Assembly: GCA_963741135.1 (NCBI GenBank)
Contig: CAVUHC010000002.1
Location: 372,001 to 436,000 of the forward strand
Source of the DNA: Gp6-AA40 sp963741135
GTDB taxonomy: Bacteria > Acidobacteriota > Vicinamibacteria > Vicinamibacterales > UBA2999
DNA: 64,000 bases
Reading direction: 5' to 3'
The notes beneath the pieces were generated by a model. That model saw only the letters and a program-made list of their open reading frames with translations. It made no database searches and was not told the DNA's origin. How positions within the stretch are numbered: position 1 is the first letter of the stretch; every line of letters begins with the position of its first letter. This document shows positions 27,225 to 37,233 of this stretch, piece after piece. Position numbers and translations under genes: made by a program.

Positions 27225-29495
27225 ATGCGCCATCAGTGTACCGTCGTCGCCGTTCTCCTTCTGACCGCGCTCAACGGCGCCTGTTCGCGCAACCCGGAGA
27301 TACTCAAGCGGGAGTATCTCGAAAGGGGCGATGGTTACGTCGCCAAGAAGGCCTACGCCGAAGCGATCCTCGAGTACAGAAACGCGGTTGCCCAGGATAG
27401 CAATTTCGGAGAGGCCCGCTTCAAGCTGGGCAAGGCCTACGAGGCGATCGGGGACGGTCAGAATGCATACCGGGAGTACGTGCGAGCCGCCGATCTGCTG
27501 CCCGACAACGTCGACGCGCAGTTGAGCGCCGCCAAGGCGCGCCTCGGTGCAGCTCAATACCCCGAAGCCAGGGCGCGCGCGGAGGAGGTGCTCGCCAGGG
27601 ATCCAAAGAATGTAGACGCGTTGATCGTCATGGGCAACGCGTTGGCCGGCTTGAAAGATTTGGACGCGGCGATCTCTCAGATTGAAGAAGCCATCGAGTC
27701 GGATCCCCACAGAACCCTGAGCTACGCCAACCTCGGTGCCCTCCAACTGATCAAGGGAGATCAAGCGGCCGCCGAAGCGGTGTTCCAGCGAGCAGTGAAG
27801 CTCGACCCCAAGTCGTTGTCCGCGCATTTAAGCCTTGCGAACTACTACTGGGCTGCAGGGAGGATCCCGGAGGCCGAGGGAGAGTTCAAGACATCCCTTG
27901 AGATTGATCCCCGCTCTCCAAATGCGAATCAGGGAATCGCCGCCCTCTACTTGAACACCGGGGACCGGGTCAACGGCGAAAAGTATTTGAAGGCGCTCAG
28001 CGACCTGTCTTCGAAGATGGAACCAAAGCTCATGCTCGCGGACTTCTATCTCGTCAGCGGCAAGGAGAAGGACGCCAGGCCAATGCTCGAGAAATTGGCG
28101 CAGGAGCAAGAAGGCTTCATCCCGGCGACACTGCGTCTTGCAACATTGGATTATGCGGCCGGGAACGCCCGCCAGGCGTACGAAGCCCTGGACTCCGTCC
28201 TGAAGCGTGCCCCACGTGATGAGGGGGCGTTGTTGGTGAAGGGACGTCTCCTGCTGAGGGACGGAAAACCTGCCGACGCCCTCGTTCTTGCCCGTCAGGC
28301 GACTGACGGAAACCCGCAGTCGGTTCCTGGCCAGTTCCTCAAGGGTGCGGCTCTTGAAGCCACCGGGTCTCCCGAGGCAGCGATCACTGCGTTCCAGGAA
28401 GTGCTCAGAATCAATCCCTCGGCAGTCCCCGCGCAAATCCGCCTGGCCAACCTCTTTCTCACTCAAGGAAACGGAATAGCCGCAAACGAGTTCGCGAACC
28501 AGGCTGTCAGAACTGCACCGTCTTCCCCAGACGCTCATTTCGTCCTTGCAAAGACGATGGTGACCCGGGGCAATCTCACGGGAGCCGAGGCGGAACTCTC
28601 GGATTTGTTGAAAACCCAGCCTTCGCTCGCCGCGGTGCACATCCTGGCCGGCCGCCTCTACTGGGTCAAAGGTGACGCCGTGCGGGCGCGCGCGGAGTAT
28701 ACCCGGGGCCTGGAGCTGGAGCCTAAGTCGCTCGAGGCATTGGAGGGGCTGATCGGAGCGGATCTATACAGTAAGAATCGTGGCGCCGCGCGCGTAAGAA
28801 TCGACTCCGCCCTGTCCTCTCAGCCGAAGACCGCCAAATTGTGGCTCCTGGCCGGCAGAACCTATTTTTCGCTCGGTGATCCGAAAGAAGCCGAATCAGC
28901 ATTCAACAAAGCGCTGCAGATCGATCAGGCGAACATGGAGGCGTATCAAAGACTCGCCACGGTGTACATGTCTCAACAACGACTCGATGAGGCGTTGAAG
29001 CAGTACGATGCCGCCGCACGTCAGCAATCGAAACCGGTCATGGCCACCACGATGGCGGGCGTTATCCTGACGATGCAAGGCAAACAGGACGAAGCGCGTA
29101 AACGATACGAGGAGGCGTTAGCGGCTGACCCCAACGCCGCGGTGGCAGCAAACAATCTTGCCTGGTCGTACGCGGACAAGAACGAAAACCTGGACGTGGC
29201 CCTTCAGCTGGCCCAGACCGCAAAAGGGAAGCTCCCCAATAACGCGGACGTGAGCGACACGCTCGGATGGATCTATTACAAGAAGGGTCTCGCGGGCCTC
29301 GCCATCACCGCCCTGAAGGACGGAGTAACCCAGAATCGATCCAATCCGCTCATCCACTACCACCTCGGTCTGGCGTATGCCAAGAACGGCAACCGGCCCG
29401 AGGCGAAGCAATCGCTCGAAGAGGCGCTGAAACTCGACCCGCGGTTTGCCGGGGCCGATGATGCCAAACGTGTTCTCGGTACGCTCAAAGGATAG
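27225..29495 (+). CDS. TPR-repeat lipoprotein, PrsT-like (exosortase system)
   Basis: A 756-residue lipoprotein made almost wholly of tetratricopeptide repeats. From the ATG at 27225 the signal peptide ends in the lipobox LNGAC. The repeats show the AxxxYxxAxxxxPxN pattern from about residue 35 to the end; late units contain AANNLAWSYA and DTLGWIYYKKGLAG. PrsT-type TPR lipoproteins are a constant partner of PEP-CTERM/exosortase loci and probably act in assembly or export at the outer membrane. A GGAG six bases upstream and the promoter at 27165 decide the start. The exosortase gene follows after four bases. Confidence 0.9.
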   Translation: MRHQCTVVAVLLLTALNGACSRNPEILKREYLERGDGYVAKKAYAEAILEYRNAVAQDSNFGEARFKLGKAYEAIGDGQNAYREYVRAADLLPDNVDAQLSAAKARLGAAQYPEARARAEEVLARDPKNVDALIVMGNALAGLKDLDAAISQIEEAIESDPHRTLSYANLGALQLIKGDQAAAEAVFQRAVKLDPKSLSAHLSLANYYWAAGRIPEAEGEFKTSLEIDPRSPNANQGIAALYLNTGDRVNGEKYLKALSDLSSKMEPKLMLADFYLVSGKEKDARPMLEKLAQEQEGFIPATLRLATLDYAAGNARQAYEALDSVLKRAPRDEGALLVKGRLLLRDGKPADALVLARQATDGNPQSVPGQFLKGAALEATGSPEAAITAFQEVLRINPSAVPAQIRLANLFLTQGNGIAANEFANQAVRTAPSSPDAHFVLAKTMVTRGNLTGAEAELSDLLKTQPSLAAVHILAGRLYWVKGDAVRARAEYTRGLELEPKSLEALEGLIGADLYSKNRGAARVRIDSALSSQPKTAKLWLLAGRTYFSLGDPKEAESAFNKALQIDQANMEAYQRLATVYMSQQRLDEALKQYDAAARQQSKPVMATTMAGVILTMQGKQDEARKRYEEALAADPNAAVAANNLAWSYADKNENLDVALQLAQTAKGKLPNNADVSDTLGWIYYKKGLAGLAITALKDGVTQNRSNPLIHYHLGLAYAKNGNRPEAKQSLEEALKLDPRFAGADDAKRVLGTLKG

Positions 29496-29499
29496 TGAT

Positions 29500-30393
29500 G
29501 TGACGCGGACACGTGTGACTGCGGCATTGCCGCTGATCGGGTTGTTGGTATCGTTCGCGGTCCTGTACCGGGACGTGATCGACAAGCTCGTGTTCGACTG
29601 GGGACACGACGACAATTACTCGCATGGGTTTCTCATCGTTCCCATCGCGCTGTATTTCGCATGGGAACGCCGTGAGCGACTCCGCGGCGCGCAGATCCGG
29701 CCCAGTGTCATTGGTCTGGTGGTGCTGGTAGGCAGCCTCGTGACGCTCATTGCGGGCATCCTGGGCGCCGAGTTGTTCCTCACCCGGGTGTCGATCGTCG
29801 GGGTTGTCGCCGGCGGCGTCCTCTTCGTGCTGGGCTGGCAGCACTTGCGGATTCTCACGCTGCCAATCGCCTTCCTGCTGTTGATGATTCCGATACCGGC
29901 AATCATCTTCAACCAGATCGCGTTTCCCCTCCAATTGCAGGCGTCGCGCTTCGGCGAAACGGCTCTCACACTCTGGAGAATCCCGGTGCTGCGTGAAGGC
30001 AACGTGATCGTTCTTGCCAACACGACGCTGGAGGTCGCCGAAGCGTGCAGCGGAATCCGCTCGCTCGTCTCGTTGCTCACCCTCGGGATCATCTACAGCT
30101 ACTTCACGGACCAGCGGCAGTGGGTGCGCGCGACGGTCACGCTGTCGACTATTCCGATAGCCATCCTGTCGAACGGGCTGCGTGTCGCGGGGATTGGCGT
30201 CGCGGCTCACTACTACGGTGGTGAGGTTGCCACCGGCTTTCTACATACGTTTTCAGGGTGGGTCCTCTTTGTCGTCGCCTTCGTGTTCCTTTTCGTCGTC
30301 ATGCGCGTGATGCAGGCGCTCGCACCGGTACACGTGCCCGAGCGCGCGGCCGTGGCTCCTGGTGCGCGACCGGCCAACGAGATCGCCATATGA
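29500..30393 (+). CDS. Exosortase (PEP-CTERM sorting transpeptidase)
   Basis: A 297-residue polytopic protein, about eight membrane helices, of the exosortase/archaeosortase family, which cleaves PEP-CTERM tails and is thought to transfer the protein to a glycan or lipid. The catalytic Cys183 is in VAEACSGIRSL, Arg228 in SNGLRVAGIG and His249 in HTFSGW. I chose the GTG at 29500, after AAAGGATAG, because the frame open from 29446 would overlap the TPR gene. Its stop overlaps the EpsI start as ATGA. This is the processing enzyme for the four PEP-CTERM proteins in the window. Confidence 0.93.
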   Translation: MTRTRVTAALPLIGLLVSFAVLYRDVIDKLVFDWGHDDNYSHGFLIVPIALYFAWERRERLRGAQIRPSVIGLVVLVGSLVTLIAGILGAELFLTRVSIVGVVAGGVLFVLGWQHLRILTLPIAFLLLMIPIPAIIFNQIAFPLQLQASRFGETALTLWRIPVLREGNVIVLANTTLEVAEACSGIRSLVSLLTLGIIYSYFTDQRQWVRATVTLSTIPIAILSNGLRVAGIGVAAHYYGGEVATGFLHTFSGWVLFVVAFVFLFVVMRVMQALAPVHVPERAAVAPGARPANEIAI

Positions 30394-31058
30394 GTTCTTC
30401 CCAGATCAGAATGATCGTCGTCGCCGTCTGCCTGATTGGAGCGTCCGTGTACCTTTCGGAAGCGTCGCGGGCCGAAGTGCTTCCTCCTCGCGAGCCGTTG
30501 GCGTCGCTGCCGATGTCAGTGGGCGGCTGGACCGGGCACCGTGACGCCGATTTCACCCCCGAGATTCTCGCGGTCCTTGGCGTCGACGATTACATCACTC
30601 GAACGTACGTCCAGAGCCGGTCTCCCATCGGTCTGTATGTTGGCTATCACACGAGTCAGCGTCAGGGAGACACGATCCACTCCCCCTTGAACTGCCTCCC
30701 GGGTGCCGGCTGGCAGCCGGTGGATGTGGGCCGCGCAGTTATCCCGGTCAAGGGGGCACCCGGCGCTGGAGATGTCACGACGCCCGTGGAAGTCAATCGC
30801 GTGATGATCGCGAAGGGTATCGAGAGGCAGCTCGTCTTCTACTGGTATCAGAGTCACCGGCGCGTCGTGGCCAACGAGTATCGAGCAAAGATCTATACGG
30901 TCCTCGATTCGGTTCGATACAACCGCACCGATGCGGCGCTCGTGAGGGTCATCGTTCCAGTCGGACTCGACGACGTGGAGGCGCATGACGCAGAGCGCCT
31001 GGGAACGGCATTCGTGCGGGAATTATTTCCACTCCTCGGACCTTATCTTCCAAGCTGA
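30390..31058 (+). CDS. epsI: EpsI-family protein (exosortase partner)
   Basis: A 222-residue protein of the EpsI family, found fused to or next to exosortases. An N-terminal membrane segment (about 7-23) is followed by a periplasmic domain with LPMSVGGWTG, YVGYHTSQRQGD, SPLNCLPGAGW (the conserved cysteine-proline-glycine-tryptophan region) and VFYWYQSHRRVVANEY. The ATG at 30390 lies inside the stop of the exosortase gene (ATGA), so the two are translationally coupled. Its exact role is not established; it likely supports the exosortase or the polymer exported with it. Confidence 0.9.
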   Translation: MSSSQIRMIVVAVCLIGASVYLSEASRAEVLPPREPLASLPMSVGGWTGHRDADFTPEILAVLGVDDYITRTYVQSRSPIGLYVGYHTSQRQGDTIHSPLNCLPGAGWQPVDVGRAVIPVKGAPGAGDVTTPVEVNRVMIAKGIERQLVFYWYQSHRRVVANEYRAKIYTVLDSVRYNRTDAALVRVIVPVGLDDVEAHDAERLGTAFVRELFPLLGPYLPS

Positions 31059-31064
31059 AAAGAC

Positions 31065-33363
31065 ATGTCAACATTCTTGCCGCGTCAACACGCCGTTCGG
31101 TGCGCACTCGTGATGGTGATCGCCATCGCGGCGGCCGCCTGCTCGGAGAACCCCGACACCGCCAAACGCGAAGCCGTCACACGTGGCGATGCGTTGTTTG
31201 CGAAAGAGCAATATAGCGAAGCGGTGATCGAATACCGGCGAGCCATCCAGTTCGACGCGCGCTACGCTGAGGCGCACCGCAAGCTTGCCGACACGTACCT
31301 GAAGGCGGGCGATGGCGGAAACGCCATTCGCGAGTTCGTCCGCGCGGCCGACCTGCTGCCCGATGACGCCGACCTCCAGATCAAGGTTGGAAATTTCCTG
31401 CTCGCCGGCGGCCGTTTCGACGATGCGCGGGTCCGGGCAGAGCAGGTGCTCAAGACGAACCCCAAGAGCGCTGCGGCACACGTCCTTCGTGGAAACGCGC
31501 TTGCCGGCTTGAAGGACCTGGACGGTGCGTTGAGCGACATGGAAGCGGCGATCGCGGCGGAGCCCGGGAAAGGTGTTACGTACGCGAACCTGGGTCTCGT
31601 GCAGCACCTTCGCGGCGACGCGATGAAGGCGGAAGAAGCGTACAAGGTCGCTCTTCAGGCCGACCCCGCCTCAGTACCCGATCCGCCTCTCGTACGCCAA
31701 CTATTTGATCGTCGTCAAACGTCTCGACGAGGCAGAGGCGCAGCTCAAGGAAGCGTTTGAGCGAGACCGCAAAAGCCCGATGGTCAGTCGGGCCCTGGCA
31801 GTGTTCTATGCGGGAACGGGACACGTTGATAAAGCCGAGCCGTACCTGAAACGGCTGGCTGAAGATTCCGGTGATATCGGTGCGCAGTTTTCACTCGTCC
31901 AGCTGTACGTCGGCACCGGACGGCGCGATGACGCCAATCGCCTGCTCACCGCGCTGAAGGCGCGGGCGGACACGCAGCGAGACGCAACGCTCATGCTCGC
32001 GCGACTCGCATATGCCGACCGTGAAACCGCTCGCGCATACGCGTTACTGAAGGAAGTGCTCGACGCGGCACCGCAGGAAGCACGGGCGCTCATCCTCAAG
32101 GCGCGCCTGGATCTCCTCGAGAAGAAGCCGGCGGACGCGCTCGCCGCGGCGAAGCTTGCTGTAAGCGCAAACCCGACTCTCGCTGAAGGATCGATCGTGC
32201 TGGGCGAAGCCTATCGTGCGACGCGTGACCTTGACGGCGCAAAGACCGCCTACGCCGAGGCGCTGCGACTTCGCCCGAACGACGCGGCTGTTCAAGTCGC
32301 CCTGTCGCAGCTCAATCTCGCGACCGGCGGATTGGACGCGGCCAGGCAATTCGCGCAGAGCGCGCTGGCTGCGGCGCCACAGGCGCCGATCACCCGCGTC
32401 ACGCTGGTCCGTGCCGCGCTCGCCTCAGGGGATGTCACCGCCGCAGACGCGCAGCTGACGACGCTTTTGAAGGAATACCCCCAATCCGAAACGGTTCACG
32501 TACTCGAAGGCGCGCTGGGTCTGTTACGCAAGGATGTGCCTGGAGCCGAGCGCTCTTTCAAGAAGGCCGCCGAACTGGCGCCGACGTCGATCGAGGCGGC
32601 CGCGGGCCTGATGCTCATCGAGCTGTCGACGGGCCGTGGCCCCGCCGCGCGCGCGCGCGCCGAGAGTTTGGTTACCCGATCGCCTGGCAACGTCGATGCC
32701 CTGGTGATGGCGGCTCGAACCTACGCGAGCCTCAAGGATTTGCCAAAGACCGAGGAATTGCTCCGCCGCGCCATTGAAGTCGATGCTTCTCGAAACGAGC
32801 CGTACTCGATGCTCGCGAGCTTGTACCTGCAGCAAGGCAAACTCGACCAGGCGCTCACGGAGTTCAAGACGGTTGCCCAGCGTCAGCCGAAGTCCGTTGG
32901 AGCGCGCACGATGGTCGCGGCCATCCTGCAAACTCAGAATAAGCGCGACGAGGCGAAGAAGGCGTATCGCGAAACGCTTGCCGTCGACTCGACCGCAGCG
33001 GTCGCGGCGAACAATCTTGCGTGGATGATGACGGAAGACAACGGCAACCTGGATGACGCGCTTCAGCTCGTGCAGGCCGCCCGGACCAAGCTTCCCGACT
33101 CACCCGAGGTCAACGATACCCTGGGCTGGATTTACTACAAGAAGGGGATGCACGACCAGGCGATTGCCGCATTCAAGCAATCGGTCGAAAAGCAGCCGAA
33201 CATGGCGACCTTTCAATATCACCTGGGACTCGCGTCCGCGAAGGCGGGACAGTTCACTCAGGCCAGGCAGGCGCTCGAGACCGCCCTGCGCCTGGACCCG
33301 AAGAGCACAGACGCGAATGAAGCCAAAGCCGCGCTCTCGCGTCTCGCGGCGTACGGCTCCTAA
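31065..33363 (+). CDS. Second TPR-repeat lipoprotein, PrsT-like, with a one-base frame break
   Basis: A lipoprotein (lipobox AAAAC near residue 26) made of tetratricopeptide repeats, close in design to the one at 27225; both contain REFVRAADLLPD and NALAGLKDLD. The frame from 31065 fails after QADPASVP. One base fewer near 31672-31682 continues with IRLSYANYLIVVKRLDEAE and runs to the stop at 33363, ending in typical repeats (NDTLGWIYYKKGMHDQA). The 2299-base span is one over a multiple of three. Corrected length is about 765 residues. Fourth gene of the exosortase operon, six bases after epsI. Confidence 0.85.
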
Positions 33364-33389
33364 CCGGACGGTTACCATGCGCCCGCGGC

Positions 33390-33434
33390 GCGGACCCTAC
33401 GGGTCCGCCAGGCGAGCCTGAAAGGCTCGCCTGG
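33390..33434. terminator. Paired hairpins between convergent TPR and asnB genes
   Basis: Two adjacent perfect stems: GCGGACCC/GGGTCCGC with loop TAC (33390-33408), and CCAGGCGAGCC/GGCTCGCCTGG with loop TGAAA (33408-33434). They fill the 72-base gap between convergent genes. No T-run, so a bidirectional terminator or stabiliser is inferred. Confidence 0.6.
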
Positions 33435-33435
33435 C

Positions 33436-35349
33436 TCAGGCCTGCGAGAGCAGGGGCTCGGCGCTGACCTTCGTCTGGCGAAGCCATCGCTCGAGCACCC
33501 AGACCGCCCACAACGCATATCCATGGTCGGCTTCCGCCCGCTGGTGCTGACCGAAGCGGCGTTCCAGGTGGCGCATGTCGAGGTGTTCGGACACGCACGC
33601 ACTCGTCCGCAGCACTTCCTCGCGAAACATCGATGCATGCTGACCGGCGACCCATTCGCCTATCGGCGCGGTGAAGCCGCGTTTCGGCAGGCGCCAGAGA
33701 TCGCTCGGCAACCGCCGCTTGGCCAACGCACGCAAGAGCACCTTCCCGCGGCGTCCCTGCTGTTTACGTGAGGCGGGGATCCGGAACGCGAGCTCGACGA
33801 CTCGCCGGTCAAGCAGCGGACAACGCACCTCCAGGCTGTGCGCCATGCTCATGCGGTCGACCTTCACCAACGGATCGTTTGGAAGATAGATGTTCAGGTC
33901 GGCATATGCCGCGCGCTGAACGGCGTCAGCCGATCGGCAGCGCCGATACGGCTCTGTCACCGCTTCATATATCGGACTGGTCGCCGGATCCCGGTCACCG
34001 GAGAGCCCCATCAGAAGGCGCGTCTCCGCTGGTTTCAGAAACGCCAGATCGGAATAGTAAGCAGCGGCCGGATCGCGCCCGAGATTCTCGAGAAGCGTCC
34101 CGACTCGAAGGGCCTTTGGCAGGCGTGGCGATCGAGGCCATCGCCCCGAGAGCCATAACGCCGCCGGCGACAGCGCCTGGGGCATGACACGGCGGGCAGA
34201 TTCTTCGAGCCTATGGGGAACATACCGAAAATCGTAGCCGGCAAAACTCTCATCGCCACCGTCCCCACTGAGCGCAACCGTCACGTGACGTTTCGCGGTG
34301 CGGCAGACATACCAGGTCGGGATTGCCGATGAATCCGCCAGCGGCTCACCCAGGCGGTCGGTGACCGGTCCAATCACTTCCTCGAGGTGCGGTTCGATCA
34401 CATCCGCATAGTGGCGACTGCGGAAATGCGTGGCCACGAGGGCGGCTGCATCGAGCTCGTTGTGCTGCCGCTCACCGAAGCCAACAGTCGCCGTGACAAG
34501 CCGGTCGCCCAGTGCCTCGGCCATGTAGGAGACCACGAGGCCCGAATCGATGCCGCCGCTGAGAAATGCGCCGAGTGGAACCTCGCTCTCGAGGCGATCG
34601 TGCACAGCCGTGCGCAGCGTCTGATCGATGTCCTGCAGGAGCTCGTCGACCGGCCGGTGGTCGGTGTCGAACTCCGTGACATCCCAATAGCGCTGCACCT
34701 CGACGCGTCCATCGCGAACGCGCAACCAGTGCGCAGGGCGAAGCTTGAAGACGTCTCTGTAGATGGTTGACGGCGCGAGGAAGTAACCCAGCGACAGGTA
34801 GCCCTCGAGTGCCGTGAGGTCAATCTCGCCGCGCCAGCCGTGGGCACGTGTCAGACCCGGTAGCTCGCTGGCAAACTGAAACACGCCATCGAGCGTGGTG
34901 TAGAAGAACGGCTTCTTTCCGAGCCGGTCGCGCGCCGCAAACAGCTCCCGCCGCTTGACGTCGTAAATTGCGAAGGCAAACATGCCCTCGAGGCGCTCGA
35001 CACACGCGGGGCCGAACTCTTCATAGGCATGGAGGATCGTTTCGGTGTCGCAGGACGTGCGGAATCGATGTCCCTTGTCCTCGAGCAGCGACCGAAGCGA
35101 CTTGTGGTTGTAGACCTCGCCGTTGAAGACGATCCAGCACGAACCGTCCTCATTGGTCATCGGCTGGTGGCCGCCGGCGCGGTCAATGATCGCGAGGCGG
35201 CGGTGACCGAGCACCGCGCGAGCATCCTCGAAGAATCCGTCTCCATCGGGACCGCGGTGCGCCAACGCGTTGTTCATCGCGACCACGGACTGACGGGCGC
35301 CTGGTGGCAGCGCATCGTTCAACGCGAACATGCCGGAAATACCGCACAT
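33436..35349 (-). CDS. asnB: Asparagine synthase-type amidotransferase (exosortase-associated)
   Basis: A 637-residue glutamine-hydrolysing amidotransferase. Cys2 after the start Met is the class II glutaminase nucleophile (MCGISGMF), with HRGPDGDG (31-38) and FNGEVYN (75-81); the ATP-pyrophosphatase loop is SGGIDS (264-269). Length and content fit the amidotransferase regularly found in XrtA/PEP-CTERM loci, where it is thought to amidate a sugar carboxyl or similar group in the exopolysaccharide rather than make free asparagine. The GT4 gene lies 58 bases upstream in the same orientation. Confidence 0.9.
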   Translation of the reverse strand: MCGISGMFALNDALPPGARQSVVAMNNALAHRGPDGDGFFEDARAVLGHRRLAIIDRAGGHQPMTNEDGSCWIVFNGEVYNHKSLRSLLEDKGHRFRTSCDTETILHAYEEFGPACVERLEGMFAFAIYDVKRRELFAARDRLGKKPFFYTTLDGVFQFASELPGLTRAHGWRGEIDLTALEGYLSLGYFLAPSTIYRDVFKLRPAHWLRVRDGRVEVQRYWDVTEFDTDHRPVDELLQDIDQTLRTAVHDRLESEVPLGAFLSGGIDSGLVVSYMAEALGDRLVTATVGFGERQHNELDAAALVATHFRSRHYADVIEPHLEEVIGPVTDRLGEPLADSSAIPTWYVCRTAKRHVTVALSGDGGDESFAGYDFRYVPHRLEESARRVMPQALSPAALWLSGRWPRSPRLPKALRVGTLLENLGRDPAAAYYSDLAFLKPAETRLLMGLSGDRDPATSPIYEAVTEPYRRCRSADAVQRAAYADLNIYLPNDPLVKVDRMSMAHSLEVRCPLLDRRVVELAFRIPASRKQQGRRGKVLLRALAKRRLPSDLWRLPKRGFTAPIGEWVAGQHASMFREEVLRTSACVSEHLDMRHLERRFGQHQRAEADHGYALWAVWVLERWLRQTKVSAEPLLSQA

Positions 35350-35407
35350 CTAGTGGACCGTCCGAGCTGAATGAATACTCGTATTGTTTCTCGAAAGATA
35401 TGCCACG

Positions 35408-36592
35408 CTAGAGGACCTTGTGGTACACGTCGCGGTATTCGTCCACCATCCGCTCCAGCGTGAAGCGCGCTTCCACGCGTGTCCGCGCCGCGCGACCCAT
35501 CTGATCGCGCACGGCGGGTTGACGTGAAAGGTCGAGCAGCGCACCGGCCAACGCATTCGCATCGCGTGGTGACACCAGCCGGGCACACGTCGCGTCAACC
35601 ACTTCCGGCGTCCCGCCAACTCGGGTCGCAACAATGGGGAGCCCTGCGGCCATTGCTTCCAGGATCGTCAGCGATACCCCCTCACTGATCGAGCTGTTGA
35701 CATAGACGTCGCACCCCGCCAGCCAGCGCCGCGCATCATCACGGTGACCGAGAAATCTGACGTACGGCGCCGCTCCACAGACCTTCGTCACTTCCTCGAG
35801 TCGCGCGCGCTCTGGCCCGTCGCCGACGATCAGGAGGAGCACAGGAACCGTGCGGCCGCACTGCCTCGTCGCCTCGATCAAAGTTCCGAGATCCTTGACG
35901 TGATCGAGTCGCGCGATCGTTCCAATCACGATCGTATCCGGGGACACATCCACCATGCGCCGGATCTGTTCGCGCGCCGCGGAATCCGGCGGGGGACCGA
36001 CGCTGATGCCGTTGTAAATCACGCTGACGGCACTGGCAGCAAATCCTTCAGCGATGATGTGTTGCCGGAGATCCTCTGAAACCGTGAACACGCCGCTCGG
36101 AAACTGCCTCAATACCTGGTTTGCAAACCGCCGCTTGGCTGAAGGCGCGGCATCCGAGAGCCGCCCGTGCTCCGTAAAGATCACGCGGCATCCCGGCTGC
36201 CAGAACCGCGCAAAGCAGCTGTAGACAAACGGCGAGTAGTGATGACAGTGAATGACGTTGGCGCCGTGTTGCTGTGCCACGGTCGCGATCGCCCTGCTCA
36301 GCGCAGGCCTGAAGCCGGCGGTGCGATGGAGTGCGGTAACCGGAATGTTGTCCGCGCTCAGCTCCGACGCCCAGTCACCCTCTTCATCGAGGCAGCAGAC
36401 CGCCATCGGAATCTGACGCGTAAGTCGCCGTGCTAGTTCGACGACGAGACGCTCCGTCCCGCCCGGGTTGAGGCTCAGGACGACCTGAAGAACGCGAGGT
36501 TCAGCCGCGGCGGTTGTCGGTCGTGCTGAAAAACCCACGTGTTCCCGGGTGAAGGATGACTGCGCGAGGCTGCTACGGCTTGTCGTCGTCAC
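35408..36592 (-). CDS. GT4-family glycosyltransferase (exosortase locus)
   Basis: A 394-residue GT-B glycosyltransferase. LSLNPGGTERLVVELARRL (about 39-57) is the Gly-Gly-Thr/Ala-Glu loop, HCHHYSP and TEHGRLSD line the acceptor cleft, and SEGVSLTILEAMAAGLPIV is the EX7E donor site. The N-terminal 30 residues are not conserved-looking, so the true start could be later, but no other ATG precedes the fold. It overlaps the preceding gene by 20 bases and is followed by asnB, as in PEP-CTERM/XrtA clusters, suggesting one operon 37121-33436. Confidence 0.88.
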   Translation of the reverse strand: MTTTSRSSLAQSSFTREHVGFSARPTTAAAEPRVLQVVLSLNPGGTERLVVELARRLTRQIPMAVCCLDEEGDWASELSADNIPVTALHRTAGFRPALSRAIATVAQQHGANVIHCHHYSPFVYSCFARFWQPGCRVIFTEHGRLSDAAPSAKRRFANQVLRQFPSGVFTVSEDLRQHIIAEGFAASAVSVIYNGISVGPPPDSAAREQIRRMVDVSPDTIVIGTIARLDHVKDLGTLIEATRQCGRTVPVLLLIVGDGPERARLEEVTKVCGAAPYVRFLGHRDDARRWLAGCDVYVNSSISEGVSLTILEAMAAGLPIVATRVGGTPEVVDATCARLVSPRDANALAGALLDLSRQPAVRDQMGRAARTRVEARFTLERMVDEYRDVYHKVL

Positions 36593-37121
36593 CTACCAGG
36601 ACCTTCCAGAAGCGTTTTCCGATGCCGCCCTTCTTCGACCCGGTGTCTTCGGTCTTCTTGTCGTTCGTCTTTTTCGACGCAGGGTCCGCCACGGGTTCTT
36701 GCTGCACGTGGGTCGCGTGGTTCGCTTCTGAAGGGGCGGTTGCTGGAGCGGTCACGACAAACGACGGCGGGGCGGCCGGGACCCTGGGACTCTCGCCCGA
36801 CCCGTTGTACGCCGCCACTTCCGCACGATAAGAACCTGGCGGGAGCTTCGGAAGCGTTGCCGAGATCAGACCTTTGCCGTCAGGCTTCAACATCCCAAGA
36901 TCGATCCGTATGGGAGAACCGCTTACTGGCTCGAGATACAGGGCAAACCCACTGATGTTCTTGCCATCGTGTTGGAACACTATGCGGCTTGGATTTGACA
37001 CAGTCGAGCCATCGCGGGCCGACTGGCCAGCTTGGGCGGCGACCCCCAGTGACTGGACGAGCGCCACGGCCAGCGCCGCGGCAAGCCATCCACGTTGAAA
37101 TCTCAGTCGTCCCAAATCCAT
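36573..37121 (-). CDS. Secreted small protein with fibronectin-like domain, function unknown
   Basis: A 182-residue exported protein. From the ATG at 37121 a signal peptide ends near AAQA; about 85 residues of beta-sandwich-like sequence follow (ISGFALYLEP to PGSYRAEVAAYNGSGES, an FN3-like strand pattern), then a Pro/Thr/Lys-rich linker and a basic C terminus (KKGGIGKRFWKVLVGDDD). The frame is open to 37154, but 37121 has a GGGG ribosome site and a clean signal peptide. It overlaps the GT4 gene. I do not recognise a specific family. Confidence 0.65.
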   Translation of the reverse strand: MDLGRLRFQRGWLAAALAVALVQSLGVAAQAGQSARDGSTVSNPSRIVFQHDGKNISGFALYLEPVSGSPIRIDLGMLKPDGKGLISATLPKLPPGSYRAEVAAYNGSGESPRVPAAPPSFVVTAPATAPSEANHATHVQQEPVADPASKKTNDKKTEDTGSKKGGIGKRFWKVLVGDDDKP

Positions 37122-37233
37122 GTGGTGCCCCGATCCGAGCAAACAACTCTCCATCTGGTCCTATTGAGCCCCGTGCACGCCCCGAGATGAAAAACGTAAT
37201 CTAGCCTTGAAAAGTCGGCCTGGCGGCGGATTT

